Positions 41,605 through 50,316 of a DNA stretch of 64,000 bases are shown in pieces. Numbering within the stretch: position 1 is the stretch's first letter; each line of letters begins with the position of its first letter. Source of the stretch: CAYSGL01 sp964520985. GTDB lineage: Bacteria > Pseudomonadota > Alphaproteobacteria > Micavibrionales > Micavibrionaceae. The notes under the pieces are model-generated. The model ran no database searches. It was not told the origin of the DNA and saw only the letters and a program-made list of their open reading frames with translations. The translations under genes were made by a program, and so were the position numbers. The DNA lies in the NCBI GenBank assembly GCA_964520985.1, contig CAZFPB010000003.1:130949-194948 (forward strand). Direction: 5' to 3'.

Positions 41605-43538
41605 CGGTTTTTTACCAGATCATCGACGACAGACGGATCGGCCAGTGTGGACGTATCGCCGAGGCTGTCTATTTCATTCGCGGCGATTTTACGCAGGATG
41701 CGGCGCATAATTTTCCCCGATCTTGTTTTGGGTAACCCCGGCGCCCATTGAATGACATCGGGCGACGCAATCGGGCCGATAATTTTACGCACGGTCGCCA
41801 CGATTTCTTTTTTCATGTCATCCGTGGGTGTCTGGCCTTCCATCAACGTGACGTAAGCATAGATTCCCTGACCTTTCAGATCATGGGGGAAGCCGACAAC
41901 AGCGGATTCCGTTACCGCTGGATGTTCGTTGATCGCGCTTTCGATTTCGGCTGTGCCGAAGCGGTGGCCAGACACATTGATTACGTCATCGACGCGCCCG
42001 GTGATCCAGTAATAGCCATCTTCGTCGCGGCGTGCGCCGTCGCCCGTGAAATATTTGCCGGGGAAGGTGGAGAAATAGGTTTGCTCGAAGCGCGCATGAT
42101 CTCCGTATACGGTACGCATCATGCCGGGCCAGCTATCGATAATACACAATGCGCCCTCGGCGGCGCCCTCCACACTATGACCCTCACTATCGACGATCAC
42201 AGGTTGAACGCCAAAAAAGGGTAGCGTGGCAGAGCCGGGTTTTGTTGCCGTCGCTCCGGGCAGCGGCGTAATCATGTGGCCGCCTGTTTCTGTCTGCCAC
42301 CATGTGTCGACAATCGGGCAACGTTTCTGACCAACGATATCCTGATACCAATGCCAGGCTTCGGCGTTGATTGGTTCGCCGACTGTGCCCAATAGACGTA
42401 GCGAGCTACGGTCGGTTTTATGCACGAAATCATCGCCTTCGCGGATCAACGCGCGGATGGCGGTGGGCGCGGTGTAAAAACTATTCACCTGATGTTTGTC
42501 GATGATCTGCCAGAAACGGGAAAAATCAGGGTAGTTCGGGACGCCTTCAAATAGGAGGGTGGTCGCACCATTAGCCAGCGGGCCATAGACGATATAACTG
42601 TGCCCTGTGATCCAGCCGACATCGGCGGTACACCAGTAAATATCGCCCGCATGATAATCGAAGACGGATTCATGGGTGTAGGCGGCATAAACAAGGTAAC
42701 CACCCGTAGTGTGCAACACCCCTTTGGGTTTTCCGGTAGAGCCGGACGTGTATAAAATAAAGAGCGGGTCTTCGGCGCTGAGCGCGACGCAGGGACAGTC
42801 ATCGCTCTGCTCATCGACGAAATCATGCCACCATAAATCATGGCGCTCGTTCCACGGTACATCGTTGCCGGTACGCTGGAACACGATGACCGTGTGCACA
42901 TCGGGGCAGGATTGAATGGCGGCATCTGTATTGGCTTTTAAAGGAATGCGCTTGCCGCCGCGCACGCCTTCATCGGCGGTGATGATAACGTGCGAGTCGC
43001 AATCAAGAATGCGGTCTCGCAGAGAATCGGCGGAAAATCCGCCGAACACGACGGAATGTATCGCGCCAATGCGCGCGCAGGCCAGCATGGCGTAAGTGGC
43101 TTCCGGGATCATCGGCATATAGATGGTAACGCGATCGCCTTTTTTCACGCCGCGCGCGATGAGTGCATTTGCCAGCCGCGATACTTCGTTTTTTAACTCG
43201 CCATAGGTGATTTTTTGATCGATGGAAGGATCATCGCTTTCCCAGATCAGTGCAACATCGCTTTCTTTTTCGGGAAGATGGCGGTCGACGCAGTTATAGC
43301 AGGCGTTTAGAATGCCATCTTCATACCATTTGATCGATACGGGCGAATGGAATGAACTGTTTTTGATAATCGTCGGTTTTTTAAACCAGTCGAGACGCTC
43401 TGCAACCGTTGCCCAGAAAATATCGGGGGCATCAATCGATTGCTGATAGAGCGCCTGATATTGCGCGGCATTAATATGCGCGGTTTTGGTCAGCGCGGCA
43501 GGAGGGGGAAATTTCGGCATGTCCTGTGTCATCCCCAA
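41601..43538 (-). CDS. acs: acetyl-CoA synthetase (AMP-forming)
   Basis: The 645-residue enzyme activates acetate to acetyl-CoA through acetyl-AMP. Visible are the P-loop-like motif LYTSGSTGKPKGV, the A5 region DTWWQTETGGHMITPLPG, the hinge ITGRVDDVINVSGHRFGTAEIE and the C-terminal catalytic lysine in KTRSGKIMRR, the usual regulatory acylation site. The length is standard. A start at 43532 (MTQDMPKF) is equally plausible. It is 36 bases downstream of the EamA gene on the same strand. Confidence 0.97.
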   Translation of the reverse strand: MGMTQDMPKFPPPAALTKTAHINAAQYQALYQQSIDAPDIFWATVAERLDWFKKPTIIKNSSFHSPVSIKWYEDGILNACYNCVDRHLPEKESDVALIWESDDPSIDQKITYGELKNEVSRLANALIARGVKKGDRVTIYMPMIPEATYAMLACARIGAIHSVVFGGFSADSLRDRILDCDSHVIITADEGVRGGKRIPLKANTDAAIQSCPDVHTVIVFQRTGNDVPWNERHDLWWHDFVDEQSDDCPCVALSAEDPLFILYTSGSTGKPKGVLHTTGGYLVYAAYTHESVFDYHAGDIYWCTADVGWITGHSYIVYGPLANGATTLLFEGVPNYPDFSRFWQIIDKHQVNSFYTAPTAIRALIREGDDFVHKTDRSSLRLLGTVGEPINAEAWHWYQDIVGQKRCPIVDTWWQTETGGHMITPLPGATATKPGSATLPFFGVQPVIVDSEGHSVEGAAEGALCIIDSWPGMMRTVYGDHARFEQTYFSTFPGKYFTGDGARRDEDGYYWITGRVDDVINVSGHRFGTAEIESAINEHPAVTESAVVGFPHDLKGQGIYAYVTLMEGQTPTDDMKKEIVATVRKIIGPIASPDVIQWAPGLPKTRSGKIMRRILRKIAANEIDSLGDTSTLADPSVVDDLVKNR

Positions 43539-43574
43539 ATTATACCACGCAAATGGAAGGGATTAAGTCTTTTC

Positions 43575-44462
43575 TTAGTCGATTTGTTCGACCGGCACAT
43601 CGATGCCTTTTTGAATGCGGCGCACGGTGATGATGCCTACACCGGCAACCGTCAGAATTCCGCCGATTATCATGGGCATTGTGATGGCTTCACCAATGAA
43701 CAGATAAGCGAATATCACGCCGAAGACGGGCATTAGCAAGGTCCACGGCGCAACCTGCGAGACAGGATATTGCGCCAGTAACTTTTGCCAGAACACATGA
43801 GTCATCGACAGGAAGATAACTTGAACCGCCAGAATGCTGCCAAGCAGATACCAGTTGTGATCAATCAAATTCTCCCAGCTATGCGGCGCCATAAAATAGC
43901 TGATGAACAGCATCGGCACACAGGAGGACAGGTTCATGAGCGCGAGGAACGTCAGCGGTTTGACATTGTTGATCGCTTTCATGCGCACGTAGCACAGGGA
44001 AATGAAGAACGCGGAGAGAATGCCGTAGATAAACCCTTGGATGCCTTCAGGGCTGAGTGTCGGGCCGCCCAGCAGGACAACGATTCCGGCGATTCCGAGC
44101 GCGATGCCCGTCCATGTGCGCCAGCGAATGGTTTCCTTCAGGAAGAGCCAGCCGATCAGCGTGATGATGATGACCTGCGCCTGTAATAAAATAGACATGG
44201 TGCCGGCATCGACATAGGCGAGGCCGCCATACAGAAATCCTTGATGCAGCACACCCATCAGAATACCGACCTGAAAGATAATCCACGCCTGTTGGCGGCC
44301 CGGCCATTGAACGAAGGGTAAAAACACCAGCGCGGTGAGCGAAAAGCGGATAGCCAGCAGCGTCAGCGGTTCCATCTCCGCCACGCCCGCGCGGATCATC
44401 ACAACATTTCCCCCCCAGATCGCAACGACAAGGAGGCAGAGGGCGATAGCTTTCTGGTTCAT
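43575..44462 (-). CDS. EamA-family (DMT) transporter
   Basis: The 295-residue inner-membrane protein has ten hydrophobic helices in two EamA repeats, with the first helix at the very N-terminus (IALCLLVVAIWGGNVVMIRAG). The second repeat ends in VFGVIFAYLFIGEAITMPMIIGG. It resembles the YdcZ/RhaT-like O-acetylserine/cysteine exporter branch, though the substrate cannot be read from sequence. It starts one base after the EVE gene stop and belongs to the gpsA-EVE-EamA run. Confidence 0.88.
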   Translation of the reverse strand: MNQKAIALCLLVVAIWGGNVVMIRAGVAEMEPLTLLAIRFSLTALVFLPFVQWPGRQQAWIIFQVGILMGVLHQGFLYGGLAYVDAGTMSILLQAQVIIITLIGWLFLKETIRWRTWTGIALGIAGIVVLLGGPTLSPEGIQGFIYGILSAFFISLCYVRMKAINNVKPLTFLALMNLSSCVPMLFISYFMAPHSWENLIDHNWYLLGSILAVQVIFLSMTHVFWQKLLAQYPVSQVAPWTLLMPVFGVIFAYLFIGEAITMPMIIGGILTVAGVGIITVRRIQKGIDVPVEQID

Positions 44463-44463
44463 T

Positions 44464-44871
44464 TTATAATCCGCCCATCTTGAGGATGGCGGTCCATTCT
44501 TTGGCAGTAACAGGGGAGACGGAGAGACGCGATTGTTTCAGCAATGCCATATCGGTAAAGGCTGGTGTTTCTTTGATCTTAGCCAGCGTGACGGGTTTTT
44601 TCAGCGGTTTGATGGCTTTGAAATCGACCATGCCGAATTTTCCGGCTTCATCGGTGTGGTCGGGATAATATTCTTTCACCACTTCAACGATGCCGACAAT
44701 CTCTTTGCCTTCGTTGGAGTGGTAGAAGAAAGCCTGATCGCCGATCTTCATCGCTTTCATATTGTTGGATGCCTGATAATTACGCACGCCATCCCAATGC
44801 TGCACGCCTTTTTTGACGTGGTCGTCCCAGCTCCATTTAAACGGTTCTGATTTAACGAGCCAGTATTGCAT
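44464..44871 (-). CDS. EVE (PUA-like) domain protein
   Basis: The 135-residue protein is one EVE domain, a small barrel related to PUA and YTH domains that binds modified bases in DNA or RNA. Motifs are YWLVKSEPFKWSWDD at the start, WDGVRNYQASNNMKAMKIGDQAFFYHS in the middle and LLKQSRLSVSPVT near the end. The start is the ATG at 44871, overlapping the gpsA stop as TAATG. A longer frame to 44949 is antiparallel to nothing useful and unlikely. The protein is close to the widespread bacterial thymocyte-nuclear-protein-1 homologues. Confidence 0.93.
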   Translation of the reverse strand: MQYWLVKSEPFKWSWDDHVKKGVQHWDGVRNYQASNNMKAMKIGDQAFFYHSNEGKEIVGIVEVVKEYYPDHTDEAGKFGMVDFKAIKPLKKPVTLAKIKETPAFTDMALLKQSRLSVSPVTAKEWTAILKMGGL

Positions 44872-45863
44872 TAAATGCCTTCGGCGCGCAGCGGACGATC
44901 CAGCATTCTTTCGATGGTTTCTTCGATCGACGCGCCATCGCTTAAGCAAGCGTTGACGGCAGCGGCGATCGGCATATCAACCGCGTTATTTTTCGCCATG
45001 ACGACGAGCGCCTTGGCGGTGTGAACGCCTTCGGTGACGGAATTGCGCGCACCCAGAATATCGGCCAGCTTCTGACCTTCGCCCAGCATGGCGCCGAGCG
45101 AAAAGTTGCGCGATTGCATGGAGGAGCAGGTGAGGATCAGATCGCCTACGCCGCATTGACCCATTAATGTTTCTTTCTTGGCGCCCATGGCCGTAGCAAG
45201 GCGGGACATTTCGGCGAGGCCGCGTGTGACCAAAGCGGCGCGGGCACTTTCACCCATGCCGCGGCCCTGAATAACACCGCAGGCAATAGCGATAACGTTC
45301 TTCACCGCGCCGCCGATCTGCGCGCCGATAATATCATCGGTCGCATAGATGCGCAGTGTGCGTGAGCTTAGGGCTTCCTGTAATTGCTGGCAGACATCTT
45401 TGTCAGCGCAGGCAACGGTAACAGCGCTCGGCAGACCTTTGGCAATTTCGCCCGCGAATGTCGGACCGGTCAGAATGGCAAAACTGCCGTTCGGGACGAC
45501 TTCCTTGGCAACCTGTGACATCAGCAGGCCTGTTTCGATTTCCACGCCTTTGGCGCAGATGACGAAGGGCTTGCCATCGCCGACATCGGCTTTGAGGGAT
45601 TGCAGCGTCGTGCGCACATGTTGCGCGGGCGTGGTGATGAGCAGCACGTCGCTTTGTGCGGCGGCGGTCAGGCTGTCAGTCGCTGTGATGTTTTTGTGCA
45701 GCTTGATGCCGGGCAGGAACAGCGCGTTCTCATGATCGTTGTTGATGCTGGCGACGATTTCCGGCTCACGCGCCCACATGATGACTTCACGGCCAGCGCC
45801 CGCCAAAGACTGCGCCAGTGCTGTACCCCATGCGCCCGCGCCAATGATTCCGATTTTATTCAT
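44871..45863 (-). CDS. gpsA: NAD(P)-dependent glycerol-3-phosphate dehydrogenase
   Basis: GpsA makes sn-glycerol-3-phosphate for phospholipids. The 330-residue protein has the N-terminal Rossmann motif GAGAWGTALAQSLAGAG and the motif CAKGVEIETGLLMSQV. The catalytic lysine is in GGAVKNVIAIACGVIQG, and the C-terminal domain contains GQCGVGDLILTCSS. It follows tsaD by 39 bases on the same strand; the tsaD-gpsA pairing is common in alphaproteobacteria. Confidence 0.97.
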   Translation of the reverse strand: MNKIGIIGAGAWGTALAQSLAGAGREVIMWAREPEIVASINNDHENALFLPGIKLHKNITATDSLTAAAQSDVLLITTPAQHVRTTLQSLKADVGDGKPFVICAKGVEIETGLLMSQVAKEVVPNGSFAILTGPTFAGEIAKGLPSAVTVACADKDVCQQLQEALSSRTLRIYATDDIIGAQIGGAVKNVIAIACGVIQGRGMGESARAALVTRGLAEMSRLATAMGAKKETLMGQCGVGDLILTCSSMQSRNFSLGAMLGEGQKLADILGARNSVTEGVHTAKALVVMAKNNAVDMPIAAAVNACLSDGASIEETIERMLDRPLRAEGI

Positions 45864-45902
45864 GAAAATACCCTTTGTACTGATGTGATTATGTTTGTGG
45901 CT

Positions 45903-46967
45903 TTATGCCTTGATACCGGCACCCGTGCGGGCTTCGGCATTCGGATCCAGCGGCCAGCGTGGCCGTGCCGCCACGTCGAGCGGATCGCTTTCGCCTTGGT
46001 TTAATTTTTCTATCCCGGTCCATGCGATCATTGCCCCGTTATCCGAACATAAATTCAAAGGCGGCGCAACGAATTCCCTGTTTTTAGAATGTGCCAGTTC
46101 TTTCAATATGTTACGAACCGCCAGATTGGCAGCCACGCCGCCGGAAACCACCAGCGCGCCGGGGCCGTAGCGTTTGACGAAAATGTCGAGGGCGACGCTT
46201 GTGCGCTCGGCAATGATCGCGGCGGCCTGATGCTGGAAGGCATAGGCCAGATCAGCGATGTCTGCGGGTGCTGGGTTGTTTATATCCTGCGCATGCTGGC
46301 GCACGGCAGTTTTCAGGCCGGAAAATGAAAAATCAGGTTCGGCACGGCCGCGCATCGATTGCGGGAGCGGGAAGCGTTTCAGGGCGGCTTCAGAGTTTTG
46401 GCAATGCGCTGCCGCTTTTTCAAGATTGGGACCGCCGGGGTAGGGCAGGCCTAGTAGTTTTGCGGATTTATCGAAACATTCGCCGAGTGCATCATCCAAT
46501 GTTGTGCCAAGACGCTTGTAATTGCCCACCCCTTCTACAGCGATGAGTTGCGTATGGCCGCCCGATACAAGCAAAAGCAAATAGGGGAAGGCGACTTTAT
46601 CCGTCAGGCGCGGGGTGAGGGCGTGCGCTTCTAAATGGTTAACTGCAATGAACGGCTTGTCATGCGCCGCGGCGATCGCTTTGCCCGCCATCATGCCGAC
46701 CATGACGCCGCCGATCAGGCCTGGCCCGCAGGTCGCGGCCACTCCGTCCAGATCGGCAAAATGTAGCCCGGCTTCGTTCATCGCGCCCTTGATCAGCGTA
46801 TCGAGATGGTCGAGATGTGCGCGCGCGGCAATTTCCGGCACGACGCCGCCGAAAATTGCGTGATCCTTGATCTGGCTAAGGACGAGATTGGATAGAATGG
46901 CGCCGTCGTCGCGCACAACGGCCACGGCGGTTTCATCACAAGACGTTTCAATCCCCAGAACGATCAT
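45903..46967 (-). CDS. tsaD: tRNA N6-threonylcarbamoyladenosine transferase subunit TsaD
   Basis: TsaD, with TsaB and TsaE, transfers the threonylcarbamoyl group to A37 of tRNAs reading ANN codons. The 354-residue protein starts at the ATG at 46967 (MIVLGIETSCDETAVAVV); an in-frame TTG six bases earlier is less likely. Metal ligands are in VNHLEAHAL, the nucleotide site in LLLVSGGHTQL, and other signatures are DDALGECFDKSAKLLGLPYPGGP and SGGVAANLAVR. It is divergent from hemC with a 57-base gap. Confidence 0.97.
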   Translation of the reverse strand: MIVLGIETSCDETAVAVVRDDGAILSNLVLSQIKDHAIFGGVVPEIAARAHLDHLDTLIKGAMNEAGLHFADLDGVAATCGPGLIGGVMVGMMAGKAIAAAHDKPFIAVNHLEAHALTPRLTDKVAFPYLLLLVSGGHTQLIAVEGVGNYKRLGTTLDDALGECFDKSAKLLGLPYPGGPNLEKAAAHCQNSEAALKRFPLPQSMRGRAEPDFSFSGLKTAVRQHAQDINNPAPADIADLAYAFQHQAAAIIAERTSVALDIFVKRYGPGALVVSGGVAANLAVRNILKELAHSKNREFVAPPLNLCSDNGAMIAWTGIEKLNQGESDPLDVAARPRWPLDPNAEARTGAGIKA

Positions 46968-47024
46968 AATCAAGGACTTTGCATCTTTTCATCATGGTGT
47001 AAAGCGCCTACAAGAAAAGGCACG

Positions 47025-47960
47025 ATGACGGATAGAATACTGAAAATTGGGACCCGCGGCTCGCCGCTTGCGTTGAAACAGACACAGATGGTGGTGGATG
47101 CGCTGAGCGCCGCCCATCCAGGCCTGTTATACGATGTCGTTGTTATCAAAACATCGGGTGACTGGAAGCCGGAAGAGGGAGAAAACCGCCTCTCGGAAAA
47201 GCAGGGCGGCAAGGGCCTCTTTATCAAAGAAATTGAAACAGCTTTGATGGACGGGCGCATCGATTGCGCCGTTCATTCAATGAAAGATGTTCCGTCATAT
47301 TTGCCGGAGCTGGCGAGTGTGCATCATGTGTTGCCGCGCGCCGATATGCGCGATGCACTGCTGTCTTTCAAAGCGCAGACGATTGAAACATTGCCGCAGG
47401 GCGCGGTGGTCGGTACGTCCTCGCTGCGCCGTCAGGCGTTCCTGTTGCATCGCCGCCCTGATTTAAAAGTGGTCCCGTTGCGCGGCAATGTGCAGACGCG
47501 CATTGATAAGCTGCAAGACGGACAGGTTGACGCGACCTTCCTCGCAATGGCGGGATTGAACCGTTTGAAAGTCGAAGGCGATTACATTTATCCGCTCAGC
47601 ACTGACACGATGCTGCCAGCCTGCGGGCAAGGCATTGTTGCGCTCGAAACACGCAAAGATGATAGCGCCACGCGCACACTGCTGGACGCAATTCACCATG
47701 CAGAGACAGGACTGTGCGCGGCGGCGGAACGCGCGGCGTTGCAGACGCTGGATGGATCATGTCACACGCCGATTGGCGCGTATGCAAAAGTGCAGGGCGA
47801 TGACATGTCCTTGATCGTTGCGGTTGCCGCGCTGGATGGCACGCAGCTCTGGCAGGAAGGCGCAACGCAAAAAATATCAGGCATACAGAACGCTGCCGAC
47901 ATGGGACATGCTGTTGCACAAATTCTAAAAGATCGCCTGCCTGCCGGGGCGCTGGAATAA
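47025..47960 (+). CDS. hemC: porphobilinogen deaminase (hydroxymethylbilane synthase)
   Basis: HemC polymerises four porphobilinogen units. The 311-residue protein has the N-terminal KIGTRGSPLALKQT, the catalytic region IDCAVHSMKDVPSYLPE, the arginine-rich site SSLRRQAFLLHRRPD, and the cofactor cysteine in LDGSCHTPIGAYA. It is first in the hemC-hemD-mitofilin-hemY run; hemD starts one base after its stop. Confidence 0.97.
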   Translation: MTDRILKIGTRGSPLALKQTQMVVDALSAAHPGLLYDVVVIKTSGDWKPEEGENRLSEKQGGKGLFIKEIETALMDGRIDCAVHSMKDVPSYLPELASVHHVLPRADMRDALLSFKAQTIETLPQGAVVGTSSLRRQAFLLHRRPDLKVVPLRGNVQTRIDKLQDGQVDATFLAMAGLNRLKVEGDYIYPLSTDTMLPACGQGIVALETRKDDSATRTLLDAIHHAETGLCAAAERAALQTLDGSCHTPIGAYAKVQGDDMSLIVAVAALDGTQLWQEGATQKISGIQNAADMGHAVAQILKDRLPAGALE

Positions 47961-47961
47961 A

Positions 47962-48636
47962 ATGCGGGTTTTGATCACGCGCGGTATTAAGGAAGCACAG
48001 TCCTACGCCGATCATATTCAGCAACAAGGTAGCGAGGCTGTTATTTTTCCTCTCTATGAAGTGCAGTCAGTTGAGGCCGCGGTGGACGATCACGTCTATG
48101 ATGCGCTGGTATTTACAAGTGCCCACGCTATTCATCAGTTTTGCGCCTTGTCTCCCGTTCGGGGTCTGCCTGTCTATGTCGTCGGGCCCCAGAGCGAAGA
48201 AATTGCACGGGAGTATGAATTTCAGGATGTGCGCCGCGCCGCGGGTACGGCGGATGATTTGGCCGCGCTGCTGAACGATTTTCCGGGCCGCTTGTTGTAT
48301 GGGCGGGGCGCAGAGATTTCCTATCCTTTAGGAGAGAAATTAAGGGCCCAAGGCAGGGACCTACAGGAGATTATTTTATATAAAACGGTGCCGGTTCAGG
48401 AAGCTCCCCTGCCTCAAGAAGTAAATTTAGCGTTGTTCTTCTCTGCCAGCGCCGCCCGAATTTTTGTTGATTTTGTTCAAAAACAAGGGGTTAGCCATAA
48501 TTTTGAGCAGACAAAGGCCTTGTGTCTTGGGGCTGGCATGGTAGAGTTTCTGACGCCTCTACCCTGGGCGGCGATAGAGGTGGCGGATAGCCCCGATCGG
48601 GCCAGCATGCTGGCGCTGATTGACACCAATTTATAG
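47962..48636 (+). CDS. hemD: uroporphyrinogen-III synthase
   Basis: HemD closes hydroxymethylbilane into uroporphyrinogen III. The family is poorly conserved; in this 224-residue protein the bilobal pattern is visible (VLITRGIKEAQSYADHIQQQGSEAVIFPLYEV at the start, YDALVFTSAHAIHQF, YGRGAEISYPLGEKLRAQG, LFFSASAARIFVDFV). Position directly after hemC makes the call firm. It is slightly shorter than usual. Confidence 0.92.
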   Translation: MRVLITRGIKEAQSYADHIQQQGSEAVIFPLYEVQSVEAAVDDHVYDALVFTSAHAIHQFCALSPVRGLPVYVVGPQSEEIAREYEFQDVRRAAGTADDLAALLNDFPGRLLYGRGAEISYPLGEKLRAQGRDLQEIILYKTVPVQEAPLPQEVNLALFFSASAARIFVDFVQKQGVSHNFEQTKALCLGAGMVEFLTPLPWAAIEVADSPDRASMLALIDTNL

Positions 48637-48646
48637 GACATAAGTA

Positions 48647-50290
48647 ATGAATGACATGACCGAACAACCCATCGACAACGCCGAAGCGATTATTGACCGT
48701 TTTGGCGGTATTCGCCCTATGGCGACCAAAATGGATGTGCCGGTCACGACCGTTCAGGGCTGGAAAAAGCGTAACGTCATTCCGGCGAACCGCCGCAGCG
48801 ATGTAATGAGTGCAGCAGCCCGCTACAATATCGATGTATCAGACCTGCTAGCCGGCTCACCGCCTGCCAATGGTAATATCAAGTTTGAGACCTATGTTCA
48901 GGGAACGCCGACTATGTCGCCGCGTTCGTCCAAGGAATGGAGCGATCATGAGGATCTGATGGCGGCAATCAAGGAAAGCCAGCAAAAAGCTGTGACAACC
49001 AGCGTGTGGACGGCCGCCTCCCTGATCGCGATTACGATTGCGGCGGGCCTTTTCTTCCTGTGGCCACAGGCGGAAGAAAAAATTGAAGCGAATGAACAGC
49101 AGATTGCCGAGCTGAACAATGATGTGAACGCGCTGGGCGCGGAAGTTAAAGACGTCAACATGCGCGCGTCTTTTCTGAAAGACATCGTGCCGGAAAACAT
49201 GGAAGAAAAACTGGATGCATTGCAGGAGCAGGCGTCCAGTTTGCAAACAACCATGTCTGAATTATCGGAGCGCGCTGAAACCGTCACGGATGGGGTAATC
49301 GGCGAGAATGCCGGATCGTTGTCCGATCGTATCGCTGTGCTGGAAGGGCAATTTGCGACGATCACGGGAGCGGAAGGTATGAGCGATCTCGCCGGGAAAA
49401 TCCGCGGGCTGGAGCAGAGCGTCGCAGGGCAGGAACAATTGAAAGCCGCTATGGGCGAATTGCAAGGGATTGTCGACAGTCTCGATACGCGCGTCTCGTC
49501 GATCGATCAGGAACTGGAAACATCGCAACATGGTGAAGGCGCTCTCGGCCAGACACTCGACGGGGTATCGGGGCAGGATTTGAAAGCGGCCGCCATGCTG
49601 ATTGCCTTTTCGCAGCTGCGCGATTCCCTGAACCGTCAGGCACCGTTTGAAGAAGATCTGCAATTGCTGCGCAATCTGGTTGGGGAAGACAATCCTGAAT
49701 TGACCGAGGCGTTAGATCGCTTGTCGCCGCAGGCAGAAGAAGGCGTGCTAACGCCCGAAGGCCTCTCGAAAGAATTCCGCGGCCTGACGGGCGATATCGT
49801 CGTATCCTCGCTCAAAGGCGAAGATGTATCTGTCATGGATAAAGTGAAAACGCGTCTGGGCGATCTGTTCAGTGTCAAGAAAAACGGCGAGCTGGTTGGC
49901 GGCACACGCACACAGGATATTGTCGCGCAAGCGCAGATGCAGCTTGATGGCGGCGATGTGCAGGGCGCGATTGCCACGCTCAATTCGCTGGAAGGTCCGG
50001 CTGCGGAAGCGGCGCAACCGTTCATGCAGGATGCCCAAGCAACGGTCATGGCCAATCAGGTACAGATGATGATGCAGCAACTGATCCTGACGAAAGTCGG
50101 CGGCTCGCTCGGCGCACGAATTCAATCGCAAGCCGCGCCAGTGCTGGAAAGTCTGGGCAATGCGGCTGAAAATCCAGCGGGCGTCATGGAAGAAATGCAA
50201 CATCTGCAGCCAGTCAAACCTGCTGTTGAACCTTATGATCTTAACAAAAATTCCGGGTTCCGCGGTTTGTCTCCGCGTAATGCCGAATAG
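48647..50290 (+). CDS. alphaproteobacterial mitofilin (Mic60-like) protein with N-terminal helix-turn-helix domain
   Basis: The 547-residue protein sits between hemD and hemY, the usual site of the bacterial mitofilin homologue that tubulates inner membrane. Residues about 13-65 (FGGIRPMATKMDVPVTTVQGWKKRNVIPANRR) form a helix-turn-helix of the carph-isopro type. One membrane helix follows at about 121-142 and a coiled coil (about 145-300). A C-terminal mitofilin-like region begins near LKAAAMLIAFSQLRDSL, and MQLDGGDVQGAIATLNSLEGPA is typical of the family end. The cytosolic domain would thus be able to bind DNA while the rest faces the periplasm. The fused domain is unusual. Confidence 0.85.
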   Translation: MNDMTEQPIDNAEAIIDRFGGIRPMATKMDVPVTTVQGWKKRNVIPANRRSDVMSAAARYNIDVSDLLAGSPPANGNIKFETYVQGTPTMSPRSSKEWSDHEDLMAAIKESQQKAVTTSVWTAASLIAITIAAGLFFLWPQAEEKIEANEQQIAELNNDVNALGAEVKDVNMRASFLKDIVPENMEEKLDALQEQASSLQTTMSELSERAETVTDGVIGENAGSLSDRIAVLEGQFATITGAEGMSDLAGKIRGLEQSVAGQEQLKAAMGELQGIVDSLDTRVSSIDQELETSQHGEGALGQTLDGVSGQDLKAAAMLIAFSQLRDSLNRQAPFEEDLQLLRNLVGEDNPELTEALDRLSPQAEEGVLTPEGLSKEFRGLTGDIVVSSLKGEDVSVMDKVKTRLGDLFSVKKNGELVGGTRTQDIVAQAQMQLDGGDVQGAIATLNSLEGPAAEAAQPFMQDAQATVMANQVQMMMQQLILTKVGGSLGARIQSQAAPVLESLGNAAENPAGVMEEMQHLQPVKPAVEPYDLNKNSGFRGLSPRNAE

Positions 50291-50316
50291 GACGCTTAAC
50301 AACGGAAAGTAATGCC

